Numbered from the stretch's first letter, positions 28,091 to 42,021 are shown. The stretch: DNA of 64,000 bases from Apostichopus japonicus (GCF_037975245.1 NC_092569.1:35562668-35626667); one strand, 5' to 3'. Numbers and translations: made by a program. Notes: generated by a model from the sequence alone, not told the origin.

Positions 28091-28331
28091 ATGTACTCCA
28101 CAGATGAAACAATGTTGCTTCAGTCAACCGATAAAATGACTACTATCGACAAAGAGGAATTTTCAACAACATCGATGTCCTCAACAGGTCACTTGCTACC
28201 TGAGAGAATTTCACATGAAACAACACGATCTATGAATAAAGAGCAATTATTCATGTCAACCGTTGACCCGTCATCGACCACAGCAACTACACGTAGAAAT
28301 GAATTATCAACAACACGGACACCTACAGCAG
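28091..28331 (+). CDS. gene C Ser/Thr-rich exon
   Basis: Open frame with MYSTDETMLLQSTDKM near its start and ELSTTRTPTAG at its end, followed by donor GTAATC in phase 1. It corresponds to two separate exons of gene B (15349-15415 and 15736-15900) lying side by side. The old donor at 28184 (ACAG|GTCACT) is weak, and the intron between them appears deleted, leaving one continuous frame. Confidence 0.6.
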
Positions 28332-31300
28332 GTAATCTAAAACTCTATGCCATTAAGCCTACATTTCTACAGTTCAAAATTGGAGACACAATTGTAAGAA
28401 ATATTATGATATATTTAAATAGTATACTGCTCGGGTGTTTAACGTTTCTAACGTATCTCTATTACATGAAGTGTAATCGATAAGACGGTATTTACAATAA
28501 CGTATCTAGATATTTGATAGCTTAGTTTCATATTTCAATCAGAATATTTCAAATAGCCACACCAATCAAACTACCGCTCACAATACGTACTCTACGCAAT
28601 ATGTTAGAGTACCTTTGGTTAGATTGAAAATACACTTGCTAGAAACACTCTGACAATACATAGTCAAGTGGTGAAACTATAGCATATAGAAACATCAACT
28701 AGGGATTTCTCACTTTTGTAAACCTTTGGCCAAATGAGTATTTGAAAGAACCGTCACGATGTTGTATTCATAGTTAAGAGCACTTGTTGCAATGGCCGAA
28801 TTGAACATTTCATGATACTTCAGAATCCTGTCCTACCAACATGATATGGTTGAACTGTTCATGCCAAACTACGTGCGATGATCCCGAAGGACTCCATGGG
28901 TGTTTTAAGAGCTGTAATGATGAACCGGGTTATACGTGCGTATGTCCAGACGAATTCCAAATCAGAGATGGAGCATGCATACCGTTGGAAGAATGCGGGT
29001 GTTACCACTCGCCCACAGGAGTCATTTCGGTATTTTTCACACAACTCGACAGTTGTGATTTTTCCTGATATGTCAAGACTTCCTTAACTACGAAGATGTG
29101 TTTGAGAGCTTAAATATCATCACTACCAACAACTAAAATAACAAGCACATGTTTTGTTCATGTAGCTCTACAGATTGCATTGAAGAAGGTCCCTTTAACC
29201 TTTTGCTATATAGATATAAGAACAGGAGATTCATTTAAACGTAATTGGTGTAATTGGTTGATTTTATTCGCATTTGGAGTTCACTATCATGATAGCTTTA
29301 GGTGGGTCAGAAACATTACCTTATATAGACTCAAAAAAAATGAAGTGTTAAATTTGAATCGTAAAGTGTTGAATTTAACACCCCACCCTGTTTGGATTAG
29401 GGACAACACCCACCGGGTTAAATTAACACTTCAGAAGTGTAACATAATATAACACTTTGCGAGTGTTACCTTAACAACACCCATACAAGTGTCAAAATAA
29501 CACTTCCTGGTGTTGAAGGTACACTACAGGGAGTAAAATTAACACAATAAAGTGTTCATTTGTTAAAACTTCTGGGTGTCAACATGACACTTCAGGAAGT
29601 AAAATTAACACCATAAAGTGTTCATTTGTTAGCACTTCTGGGTGTCAAAATTGCACTTCAGGGAGTATAATTAACACTCTAGTGCACATTTATTGGCCTT
29701 CTGGATGTCAAAGTTCTGCTTCAGTGAGTAGAATTACCACCATATAGTGTTCATTTGTCATCTGTGTCAAGATGATACTTAATGGACTCTCAACACACAA
29801 TAGTGCTCTCTCGTTTATACTTCTGGATGTATATTTAACTGCTGGTTTGTAAAGTTTTACATGTTTATTATGTAACGCAAATACAATACTGTTATGTAAA
29901 ATTTTGCCAGAAAAGTTTACATCGCATCCGTTTAGTAAATATTTTATACAGGTTTTAGGTTAATTATTACTTAGTAATTAGGTAAACAATATGGATGCAT
30001 GTTGGAATCGCTCGCAGCAGAAAGTTACATTTAAGAGAGAGCAAAAAGCAATGACAACACAAACAATTCAGAATGTGGGATTTTCAGCAATTAGACACCC
30101 TACTACCTTCCTATTCCAGAGGTCCATTTATTATATCCCATTAAATGTAAAACGAACAATTTAGGCTATAAAAGTATTGTCTTGTGGAATTAAGTCAACT
30201 TAAAAGTGCCAACATTTTCAAATGCTACAGTGCAGTTACTTGGTCTTTATTTTTTTTGCACATGCCTTTTGGTTTCTAGATTAAACGCAAGAAACAACTC
30301 TTCCCAAAGTCAATTTCAAATAAGCAACAACTTTAGATATATGCTGATCCGTGGGATGAGAAAACGTGGAGTACTGTCTTTGATGACTGCTACACTGCAG
30401 TTACTTTGTCTTTGTTGTTGGCTCGTGCCTTTGGTATTCCAAATTAAACACAAAAAAAAACTCTTCCAAAAGACAATTCCAAATAAGCAACAACTTTACA
30501 TACATTCTGATCCGTGAGATGAGGAAACATGGAGTTCTGTCTATGACAACTGCTAAACTGCAGTAACTTTGTCTTTTTTGTCGGCACGGTGAGCATAAAA
30601 ATCTCGAATCTGGTTGCGTTTCACACCACCAGGCAACTTGTAGACAACTTTTTGGAAAAATTCCCAGGCACCGAGACTTGCAATTTGGTATAATTCAGAT
30701 TTAACACGTAGAATAATTTGAAGCAAACATCAATGGCTTCATAAATGTCCTCTGGGGTAGGGCATGTCTCTGGATGATCACAAATGACTGCTTGGGGTGT
30801 ATTTTGCTTCCTCCAAGAAGTAACACATATTGCTGAGGTCTTTCTGAAATCTTTTGCAAATAGAATTCCAAGTTGATGCTTCCTAAGTAACAACAAAGAA
30901 AAGAAAAGAAAATTCCCATCATAATGAAGTTGTATTAAAACCTTCTTGGAGCATAAGCAGTTTTTTACATGTACCCCTCAAAAAACATGAACATTCCTAA
31001 AGAAAATGCCCACAATTTAATCAGTTGTGATTCTAACTTCTTCAAGTACGTTTGAATCTAGAAAGCCAGATGGCCTTTAGTGATTACTTGTCAAAACAGG
31101 AACTTGCATTCAACTTTCATCAGACAAGGTAGGCAACTTTTATAACCAATGCATCATGTTAACAATGCTTAAAATAATGCTCACTCCCACTGTATGCAAT
31201 TGTGTAGATTGCTATGAATTATAACAGCTAGATCACTTCCATAATATAGCTAAATTATAGTTGGGCCTAGGTCTAAAAGTGTCACTTGTCCACATCAGCT

Positions 31301-34300
31301 TCGGCCTACTTGCTACAACTTACAAGCTAAAATGGCAAATAGTGGTAATTATATATTGCATTACATGAATATATGTTTATCCCTTATTGAACATAGTACC
31401 AGCGTAACTATAGGCCCATGCCCGATGCTATTTAAAATGCATTGTCTTGAAATAGCCTAAGTATACCCTACTAGTACTAGGCCTAGCAGTAGGCCTAGTA
31501 CTACTTAAAAAAGTGACTCGCAGGGTATACCAAGTTACGGTTAACGCACAAAAAGGAATAAAATGCACTAGATTACAATAAAGGCCTAGACCAAAGTCCT
31601 CCGTCCGTCCGAAGGCAATTCCGTTTAATGTTTACTTGTATGTAGGCTACACTGATTCGTTGACAATTATGAGTTGACTATGACAAACAGCAGCTAGCCT
31701 ATTATATTAACTTATAGTATGACTTTAACGTTAGGTCTACGTAACGCAAGCGATTCAAATGCATTCGTCTACCCAGCTTAGTCGTGGGTCTCTAAGCATA
31801 TCTCGTTCTTGTCATGTACACTTACATCATATCAAAACATACCTTCGAATTTTTCAATCAATTCTTCCAGGCCCCAGTCTCCTATAACGTCATTTTCATG
31901 CCATTGTAGCTCGTTATCGCACACTGAGTACGTAACGTTTTGTGGCTTGAACGTATATATGGCTGTGGTTACTATAGTACATTTAGTAACGATAAATGTC
32001 GACAAACTGGTACAAGTATTGCTAGGTACGGTAAATGGGTGTTCACGGTACGGTGGTATCGTTTAAACACTTAACTTACACTAAGAATCCAGCTGACGGG
32101 AGGTTTGACCAATCAGAATGCTCGAACTGAAAGTACACTTCTACAGGTGTTAAAAAATCCACGCTACATAAATTATGTAACCCTACTCAGGGTCAGAGTA
32201 ACCCTTCAGGTGTAGGGTGAACGTTTACACCTGGAAAGTGTTAAAATTCAACACTCCATTTTTTTGCGTGTAGGACATGCAATTATATTACAATTCTGTT
32301 TTCTCATGGTTTTGTGTGACAGTCCCAACGTTTGGTAAACCAGACAAGATTTTTACAATTACATTTAGATTGAAAAAGACAATTAATATGAAATTACATT
32401 TTCCGCTGACGTATTATTCATTATCAGCCGTTGAATAAAATCTCGTTTTAGCACAGCTTTATCTTCCCATAACTTGTAATTATTAACATTTCTGCACAGA
32501 ACGGATCATCGCATGTTAACGTAAACTGCACAAGACGTTGTACATGTGAAAATGATGTTCTCCACTGTGAAGAATACTCCTGCAGTCATAATGCAACATG
32601 CCAGAAACAAGGTCAAAGTTCATCTTGCGAGTGTAAAGAGGGCTACTGGGGAAATGGTACGACTTGTCAAGTAATCACAAACTGTCAGGATGTTTATAAT
32701 GGTTTATCCACCGAAGAAGGCATTTATTTGATACATCCGCCAACTTGGGCACATGAACCTTTCCAAGTTTATTGCAAAGGTGGTTGGATGGTAAGTTTTC
32801 TTCACGAAACCAGGACACTTGTCATTTCACATTTCGCATAACTCGTAAATGTTCTTTTGCAGATGCTTAAAATGACAAATATCTAAATTTTCTTTTACAT
32901 TATTAATATTATCCCATCCGTCAGGTGAAATAGAGGTTATTAATCTTAGAAAGTTCAATAATCTGTAACACTATTGCTGGAACACATTTTAAGTATACGT
33001 GGCTGCACGCTGTAATGTTCCTGTCCTTTTACTAATCAAACCGCGGAGTTGATATTACCCTGTGATCATGCAAACAAGACGTTGATGTTGATTATATTCC
33101 ACTTAATCTAACATTCACTTATATTTCGATCTTTAACTACCATCCTAGATTGTTCCAAAAGCTACTACTAGCCGCTCATTTTACAAACAAAATTCTTGAC
33201 CAAATGACAGCATAAGTCCCTTAATATTACGCTTTGGGTCAAATTTCGACCAGCGATACCAAACGTTCGTCACTTGAGTAACTTCTGCAAACCTTGTAGG
33301 TTACATGAGTTATGCCATGATATAGGTAACGTTCATTTAGGAAGCAGACAAGAAAGCACAGTTTATAGAAGTAACTTATTTCATAATAATAGCAACTTCA
33401 GTATTTTCTTAATTGTCATGAAGTCTTCCCAATTCTTTCGTCGTCCCATAAATTCATTTAAGCAATTATGAGATCTCTTCCAGAGGCATTTCTTGTCACC
33501 TTCAGTTAAACTGTACATATTCAACTTGTGTATCGTTCTAAAACAAGCGGTTATTTTTTATACAGCTGTTTCAGAGGCGAGTTGATGCTTCTGTGTCATT
33601 TTTCAATGATTGGATAACCTACAGAGATGGATTTGGCGATCTCAATTCTAGTTTCTGGCTTGGAAATGAGAAAATACATGTCATATCAGCTGAGAGAGAT
33701 CATCAACTCAGAATTGAAATTTGGTTCAACACCACCAATGATGCCAGTGAATATCTTCATTACAATCTTTTTAGAATTAGCTCCGAGGCAACAAAATACG
33801 AGATAACGCTTGGAAGTTACACAGGGAGCTTTGGTACGTATTTTTTCGCGAATATCACCTGCCTCTGACAAATTCAATTTAGTCTGGTTTTGTTGACTGA
33901 ATGTAAAATGTATAGTTGTTTGTTCTTAATGCCATAGCATATTTGTGAAGACCTCTTAAAACGCTTGAAGAGTGCGAAGGGGAATTACTAATATGCAAAT
34001 GCTAACGAAGTTCTTGGGATACTTCAACTAAAATCGAAAGGTACACAATGCTAAATTGAGGTTTCATGCTTGTTTAGGCTACAGGAAGCCTTTAGACTGC
34101 ATCCGAATAGTATATGACATATCTGTGTTTTTTTCAGTTAGCCTGTAACAATAACTGTAAAAAGAAATGGATAAGTTTGTAAAAAGTCTTCTCATGAATT
34201 TTTAAAGAAGCTTAGTATAAAAAATCTCTTTTTATATTAAACAGATTATGACTACATGGATTACCATCGAGATATGAAATTTACTACCTACGATCAGGAC

Positions 34301-34495
34301 AATGACTTAGTTCTTCAAAATTGTGCTACTAGTGAATTCCATCCCGGCGGCTGGTGGTTCAATGGTTGTCATGCTATTATGTTGAATGGAATCTACGGTG
34401 GCCCTTGGGATACAGGAATATGTTTGTTTCAAAGAAATACTCACGATTACACCTGTTCTGTTGTAGCAGTGAATATGAAAATAAAGACCTTATGA
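28091..34495 (+). CDS. gene C: TIL-EGF-FReD secreted protein gene, 5' end not found
   Basis: Exons: a Ser/Thr-rich exon ending at 28331 (open from before 28091; acceptor uncertain), TIL 28824-29029, EGF plus FReD start 32500-32790, FReD middle 33566-33833, FReD end 34245-34495. Lengths and phases equal those of gene B and all frames are open, so the C-terminal 350 or so residues could be made. No signal peptide exon is visible within 5 kb upstream; the nearest promoter relic is that of B' at 21.1 kb. Intron 2 carries a 2.94-kb inverted-repeat element (29329-32270). The gene is either 5'-truncated or uses unseen upstream exons. A poly(A) signal follows at 34701. Confidence 0.8.
28824..29029 (+). 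CDS. gene C TIL domain exon
   Basis: 206 nt, phase 1 to 0, nearly identical to the gene B TIL exon, with differences such as WMNC to WLNC and PDGF to PDEF. All ten Cys are kept (CPTNMIW ... CGCYH). Donor GTATTT. Confidence 0.9.
30553..30882 (-). pseudogene. decayed terminal exon of a gene carried in the inverted-repeat element
   Basis: After a TTACTTAG acceptor the minus strand encodes YVLLLGGSKIHPKQSFVIIQ, then in another frame EAIDVCFKLFYVLNLNYTK, then in a third LGAWEFFQKVVYKLPGGVKR up to TAG at 30555-30553. The pieces read as one protein broken by two frameshifts. I know such sequence only as uncharacterised proteins repeated in animal genomes. I give no function. Confidence 0.5.
31847..31960 (-). 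pseudogene. SAM-like exon of the carried gene
   Basis: The minus strand encodes ELQWHENDVIGDWGLEELIE followed by KFEG, ending at a GTATGT donor at about 31846. The pattern W..(N/E)DV..W.GLEELI..F resembles the start of a SAM domain. It lies upstream, in transcript sense, of the decayed exon at 30553-30882 and probably belongs to the same gene. No in-frame ATG was found. Confidence 0.4.
32500..32790 (+). CDS. gene C EGF-like plus FReD-start exon
   Basis: 291 nt, phase 0-0, open. Cys pattern CTRRCTCENDVLHC, then EGF-like CSHNATCQKQGQSSSCEC and GYWGNGTTC, then NCQDVY and PFQVYCKGGW. It has CAG where gene B has the stop TAG. Confidence 0.92.
33566..33833 (+). CDS. gene C FReD middle exon
   Basis: 268 nt, phase 0 to 1. 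FQRRVDASVSFFNDW and GFGDLNSSFWLGNEKIH match the FReD core. It has TAC (Tyr) where gene B has TAA. The acceptor follows a T-rich tract; the donor is GTACGT. Confidence 0.92.
34245..34495 (+). CDS. gene C FReD last exon
   Basis: 251 nt ending in TGA at 34493-34495. Calcium-site motif DQDND, binding-pocket motif GCHAIMLNG with the His kept, and the end MKIKTL. The pocket Asn-Cys-His pattern fits acetyl-group or sugar binding as in ficolins and TL5A; the ligand here is unknown. Confidence 0.92.
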
Positions 34496-34700
34496 GGCTG
34501 TACTTACAGAGGTTAACGACCATATCTGCCTTAAAGTCGTTACGCCATGGACCTTACAAATATTGCTCACTGTATGTCTAATAGTAATCGCTAGAAGCCA
34601 GAAAGAGGATTGGAGAGGATCGTGACGATTTTCCTTAAAGAACATGCATAATCAGGCTATATAATGAAAGCACTACAAGCTAAGCTTATAAAGAATTGTA

Positions 34701-34706
34701 AATAAA
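34701..34706 (+). terminator. candidate poly(A) signal of gene C
   Basis: AATAAA 206 bp after the stop. Confidence 0.45.
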
Positions 34707-35129
34707 AGCTTATCACTCAAGGTTCGCTTATACAACACCTGATCGTGACAATGTGGGTTGCGTAATTAATTTTGCCAAACCAGCAGATTATAATTGTTCA
34801 AATTCAAAATTGTAGTTGACAAGGCTTCTACACCCTCCTATCACAAGATAAGGATAAAGAGAAGGTAAATATTGAATTTTAATTATCGATTGCGTTGCAA
34901 AAGACAAATTAAAGTGTCAGTGGTCAGATGTAAAAATTTATATTATATTTAGTTTATTTTGACTTCAACATCTACCATAGATACATGTTATATTTTTTGT
35001 TTTGTATACGTGTTTCATAATCATTAAGGAAATGAGCCAGCTCTAGAAAAGAAGGAAATGACAAGACATACTAATATACATATTTGAAGATTGGGGAGAA
35101 AAAAATCTATCTATACAAAATATATATAT

Positions 35130-35984
<855 letters not shown>

Positions 35985-37810
35985 TTATATATTATTATAA
36001 TATATTATATATATATAAATATATATATATATGTATTTGTGTGTGTATTATGCTTGGTAAAATTGGATATGCCAATAATATATATTGTTTACCATTTACT
36101 ACGTTAGCCATGAACTTTGTAATGTGTTTGTCATAGCTTATTTCATCATCAATGCACACTAACATAAAGATAGATTTTATGGGAGATACTCTCAAGCAAT
36201 CCGCCATAAATACATTAGAAGAGACTCATATGACTAGGAAGGCTGTCAGCCGTCTTGATTTTCCAAGCTTATAGAACAATATGCTTTATCGATTGTTCTT
36301 TTCTAGCTCTAGGAAAAAAACATGAATGTGCTCTCATTTATATTGATCTTTTTTGCATACATTCATTGTCATTCAACATCAAGACGATCTCGTGACAGTT
36401 ATTTGATATATACCCGCAGGCAACAGTATAATCGATCGCGAAAAGTGTCCTGTGTGATAATAAAGACTTTACTATTACTTGTTATCATTTCCTATCATAT
36501 GAGACCCCATTTCATAATGCTAATTAGAATGAGTTAATATCTGAGGCACCTTTCATAACATGTTTTTATTGACAAAACAACTATTCGCATGAACTTGCAA
36601 ATAAAAGGCATTGATTTAACAACAGTCGCTACAGTACTGCAAATGTAAGCATGATGTTGATAAATAATGAAACTGCGGTGTATATGTATCTCGGTACCTA
36701 AAATAGCTGACGGCATCGAGCTGCGACCCACAACTTACATGTGAGGTACAAATGAATCAAGAAAATTATGTGGTTTAATTATAATTTGCATATAATATCA
36801 TTGAGAGAACATAGCATCCCATCCACCGTTACATACCCTTCTTCTTCAAACCATCCCATGAGAAGAGAAAGCTATTGATCTACTCCGAAGTGCTGAAGTT
36901 TCTCCAAAAAGAAAGGGATAATGAAATGTCCGATAACATAGTAGCAGGTGAAACCTTGCATATAGTAGGTTTCTCATGTTTCCTCCAGTGTATGCAGTGT
37001 TCCTATAAAAGGCGTGTGGAACAAATGAAATACTTTGGTCAGAAAGGTGGCTAAAGGACTATGATGCAGGTCGCTGGTTTCTAACTGAGACATTTCAGGA
37101 TTGTCGACCCCATTTATTCATAAAGAAGGTATGATTTGGCAGGAAGAAGGAACTTATTAAAACATTTTCTTTCTATGAAGACGATCAAATTCGGTATAAA
37201 AGTTAAATTTTAGGAATTGTATCTAATTTCGGACAATAGTATTAAGAGTATTTGGTTAAAGTTGAAACCAAGAATAATGTACCTTTAACTCTTTTCTATG
37301 CCACGATTTGAAAGAGTTTTCAACAGTTAACAGCAAGTTTCACCAGCACATTTACAACTGTGTTAGTTTTTGGCCACCTACACTTAAAGTCCGATTATGC
37401 GTTTGGATACACAAAAAGTAATGGCTCGAAACAGCCGAATCATATTTTTCAGTGGTGATAGATTGACTAGTCTTTCTAATTCTTTCCCGATTTTTTGGCT
37501 ATTTCACAATGCATGAGCAAAATTTAATTCAGAAATTACATCAAAACAATGTGAACCGTTGCCCCTGTTTACAAACACAGACCAGAGGAGAGTGTGGCCT
37601 TCAGCGCATGCCCACAGGGAATGCTTTTTGAAAATTTCAGCTCGAATCTGCATGTAAACAGAGAGACAGGCGGTGTTTGATTTGATCGTATTATTTCACT
37701 AGTTGAAACTGTGCGAGACAGCCAAAATTTGGAAAAAAAGTACATGAATGTAAAGGTGTGATTGTAGGCTACATTTCAGCAATAAAAACAATATTTCGAT
37801 CAAACGCTTC
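35985..37810. other. non-coding stretch, no gene seen
   Basis: AT-rich spacer between the gene C side and the duplicated block. No recognisable exons or element ends. Confidence 0.4.
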
Positions 37811-40406
37811 ATCGTCCTCTATTAAAAAAAAAATGTTTTTATCATTTCTGTCAGATAGGATCTAAGCAAATGCCATTTATCCCAAAAGAGACACATCTTA
37901 CTTAACATCTTTTTGGAACTTGCCTGTTAGAATTGCTGTAAATGACAAATTGTTTAAAGTGAATAAAATCTTATAGCTATTCCAATCCAAGTCGAATTTC
38001 ATCAATAACGTCTTCAAATGTTAGCATTCTTAAAGTAGTGTTCCTGTTTGTAACTCTAGCCAATCTCTATAAAGAGTTCCCATGTATTGAGGAGGGTTAA
38101 CTCTGGACAAAAATGTCTTTATGAGCCTGTGTCTATCATTGGACGTTTTGTCATTTTGTCATTGGTGATCATCAGTCTTACTGCTTTTTCTGCTAGTGCA
38201 TATGACTAGTATTCTGAGTTTCATACCATTTATGTTAATAGCTTCTAGTTTCACTGTTTCAGTTCCAGTCCAATTTTATTTGTTGTCCTAGTCTTTCAGT
38301 ATTTCATATAGTGGTCTCTGTAGCGATTGTTTTATCATTCCATATTTAATAAGATTTTGCATATTACAACAGTCACCTGTGTCATTGGCAGGTATATAAA
38401 GACAATTGTATATATGCCATCAGTACTGACTAAATACAACGTGAATCTTGTCGATTTGACTGAAACGTATTTTATCTTTGGAAAACAGATTTCATCAGGA
38501 AATTTGCGGTTAAGTTTCCATGAAGTTGCAAAACTTGTTTTTTAAACTCTACATGTAAGTGATATATTTTGTTAAATTTGTTGTTCGAAGTGCTGATTGT
38601 TCACTTCTATCTTTAGACACCGGTAATGATTTCACCTTGCTGAAATAAAATTAAGTGTTCCAGTAATAGTTTGACCGCTTTTGTAATATAAACATTTTGA
38701 CAATGTTTCACACAGGTAGTTGCTTAGCCGAAAGACTTTAAGTGACCAAATTGTACAAAAAGAATATCCAAACAATAGGGAAAGTTTGCAAGAGTCTTCA
38801 ATATATTTATTCTATCGCACAGACGCATCAATTCGAGAGTCAATATTCATTTTCGCAGTTACATTTTACGTGAAACAGTTTTGTAAATATTCAATACCAA
38901 GGAACCACAACACCACGGAATGGTTACGATCGTTACAAATATGAGAAAAGAGGTTAATATTTACAAGATCAAAATCATCTCAAATGTTCAATTTAAATCT
39001 GTAATCGTAGTGTTCATACATTCAGAGAATAAAGTTCTTTTAGAAATTCCAATAACATATTATTATATGTGTTTTATTTGATTAACGTATAAACTACTTC
39101 ACTCTTAACGTACCTTCAACTTACCGTGGAGAAGTGAAGCCAAAGTTGTTCCAAAACAAGTTTCTCTCTCACACTCTCGATAAATACACAATGTAGGCTT
39201 AACCGATGTCTTTAATTTTCTTTGAAATAAGTGAATATGTAAAACTGGCATATTCAACATAGTCCTATTGTGTTTGATTTTTTGTTTTATTCCGAAGGCT
39301 ACATTATTACTAGGCTACAATTACAAAACACAAGATAGCGGTACCATCGTATGAAAACCGTCACTAATAATTATACCATACCTTGACCAGTTTTATTTAA
39401 TCTAGATAAATCTTTGAAACATGTGGAAGTTCCAGCACTCTCTAATTACAGATATTCACCATGTTTTCGCCAATTACATTTAACCAATAAAACAATTGAA
39501 GACCAAAACGTTGTCTTAAGTAATAATATACATGATATCAAATGCTATGCAATAAATGTCTATATATCAAGAGGAAATTCAAAGATAATATAAAAAAATG
39601 CGTATTGCGCGCTATAAGGTCGTTCAAGCCGACTCCCGTGTAGGGCGTCAGGGAACTTCGTCAAAAGAAATGTTTAGAAGTTTTCAGAAGAAAGTTAGAC
39701 ACATTTTGAGCCATTTCTATAGACTAAAGATTAGCCCTTTGATACGGTGTAAAGGCAAGGTTGTGTTATTAATCATGTACGTGATATTGTATGGACAAAT
39801 TAAGATGGGTAATATTATCCGTGATGTCATCGTTCCTGAATTGGCTTAGCTTTTAGTCTACACGAAATTGTGTAGAAACGATGCGTTTTTATAAAACTAT
39901 TTCCCTGGCTTCTCTTTTTTCTACAACACCAAACTTGAAATGAATATTGCAATTGTGTGTTCATGATTAAGTCATTCATTGACCAAGTGACCATTCTAAA
40001 CGGTTAATTATGAATTGTATTATTACTAATGTGTTAATCAACCAGTCAGATGACATTGCAAGCAGCAAAGTTGAGCCATTATAACAGTTTGAACAGAGAA
40101 TAGAGAGCACTTGAAGGTGATAGTATGTTCGAATAAATCTCTGGCATGATGATACTACACTATACCATACTGAAGTACTTTATTATTTATTGATGACGTA
40201 TGGCGTGATTATATATTCACGCTCAGCATGTACTCTTATATCCATAAACTGCATAAACCGTTAGGTGATATTAATACCATGTATGACATCCTTAGTAAAT
40301 CCCTCTGGTGAAACTGTTCTGTTCGTATTTATTCTTGCCCATAGACTAGCTGACTCGACGTTGAGTAGTGTATACATAATGGATATTTAGTGTCAAAGAT
40401 AACTTA
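37811..40406. repeat. segmental duplication, left copy (3' flank of gene D)
   Basis: It matches 51908-54500 closely throughout, with small indels, and lies 3' of gene D as the other copy lies 3' of gene E. Short open frames within it (for example 39598-39849) differ between the copies and look like decayed or chance sequence. Confidence 0.85.
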
Positions 40407-41917
40407 TGTGAGGGATTATCGAGCGCCCTCATATAACTCCATCAAATTCCTCGCGCATAGTGATAACCTTTGACCTGAAACTGCTTCTTAGCATGTTGGT
40501 GTAACCAGAACAACTATCCCTATTGTTTAAGCGTCTATAATCTTAGCACTGGTCTGTATGTTGTTTACGACCCTCCACACACGCTATTTCGACTGCTGTT
40601 AGTAAACTACGTTCATACACTTTCTCTTCGAGAATATCAAAGTTGCTGGGCGAGTTGAGCTTCAAAGGTAATTATTCGTATATTGAAGACAATATGTAAT
40701 GTTTTCCAAGTAATTTGTGTGTTTTACGTATTAAAAACAAGCCCACAGTTCGATTATAGTTTCAATGCTCACTCGGGTGCTCTGTCAAGTTTCACTCGTT
40801 TAGCGTAGGCTGGTCTATTTAACAATGTGTACGCTGTGTATAGGCTACTGGTCGAATACCGTTAACGTTAAGTGTATGCAGGAATCATAGCCTTAACATC
40901 GATTAAGTAGGTATAGGACCGTGACTTTTACATCAAATTAAGCGGCTTGAAGTCTGTTATTTGTCTTGCTCATTTCTGTTGTAATAATTAAGAGTGGATA
41001 TAAATATATATTGTGTCCGTAACTAAGATGTAAGATAAACATGAGAACCTGCATGATTCTCATGTGAGTACACGTGTGGGGATACTTTAGATTGACCAGT
41101 TGGGAAAGTATTCAGATTTGGAATTGCGCCCTCAGTAAGATGGCGGTAGTTAAAATGGCCGCGCCCATGTACCGTTAGTATTTACGATTGCACATATATC
41201 TGTATTTTAAAGGTGGCCACGTCCACTAACCGTTAAAGTACATATGTCTGTATTTATATTGGTATCTAGTTATGTCTTGTTTAATGAACAAACGACATGT
41301 TCTGGATGTATGCATTTAGGAAACCCAGTTTACTTGAGTATAATACTTATCTTACAACAGTTTTACTACAATGTTCACCCATGTGAGTTACACTAGGTTA
41401 AGCCGGTACCACATAGTTGTGTCGTTGTTATTCCTACCGTGGGGTTGACTTGTTGAAGTCCCGTTGTTTTAATGAATGAAATCTACACAGGATATGAGTA
41501 GGCAGACTTGTCTATTACAGTCGTAAAGACTATGTCCTCTGTTAATGTATTCAAATTAAGTAGATGGTCTGCGTTGATAGTAATTCTTATTCTCAGTCAT
41601 CGATGCTATGTTGTGGAATATTTAGGCAACTGTTAGAAGCTGTATAGGTACAACTGGTTAACCTTTTTGTTACGTTTGACCAATTTACACATATTTTTAA
41701 TGCTTTTCTGGTTATGTTTCATTACAGATGCACTTCTAGCTATGAAGGCCCTAAGTGTGGTCCACCGTTCTCTTTTGTTTTCTGCAAATTATATCTAAAA
41801 TATTTTGAGTCGCTGGCTCCAATACCCAGCGATACTTGTGAGACCCTTGAATAAAATAATGGAAGCATAAGTTATTGCTCTTGAGTTTATTTGTGTTTGT
41901 TAACTCTTGCCATTACA
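40407..41917. mobile_element. solo LTR, 1511 bp, with CTTA target duplication
   Basis: The insertion starts TGTGAGGG and ends CCATTACA (TG...CA ends). It is flanked by CTTA at 40403-40406 and 41918-41921. The duplicate locus at 54497-54500 has one CTTA and no insert. AATAAA at 41850-41855 lies near the 3' end, fitting plus-strand LTR polarity. There is no internal coding region, so it is the product of LTR-LTR recombination. The 4-bp duplication fits Gypsy-like elements; the family is not determined. Confidence 0.75.
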
Positions 41918-42021
41918 CTTATACAAACATGAAGACCAAGACGATGATTATAATAATAAAGAAGTATTAAGCACGATGTGTATTGTTGAGAGCAGACATA
42001 TAATATCATGTTTTTGTCACA

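Larger units (their letters stand above)
29329..32270. mobile_element. 2.94-kb inverted-repeat DNA element in gene C intron
   Basis: The left end ACTCAAAAAAAATGAAGTG and the inverse of the right end CACGCAAAAAAATGGAGTG form imperfect terminal inverted repeats. TAG flanks both sides (29326-29328 and 32271-32273). The matching intron of gene B (16871-16885, TTATATAGGAGATGC) is the empty site with a single TAG, which defines the insertion. Subterminal 60-70-bp tandem repeats of the AACACTTC...GGGTGT type fill 29340-29760, and a ~165-bp degenerate tandem repeat fills 30220-30560. Inside, on the minus strand, is a decayed gene. No transposase is recognised, so the superfamily is open. Confidence 0.75.

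Noticed and set aside
38490..38512. Hammerhead-like CTGATGA in the segmental duplication (also about 52587)
   Set aside because: The downstream sequence lacks a stem II and the GAAA core in register.
39598..39849. 83-codon frame in the segmental duplication
   Set aside because: The other copy (about 53691-53810) has a shifted frame and an early stop, and no domain is recognised.
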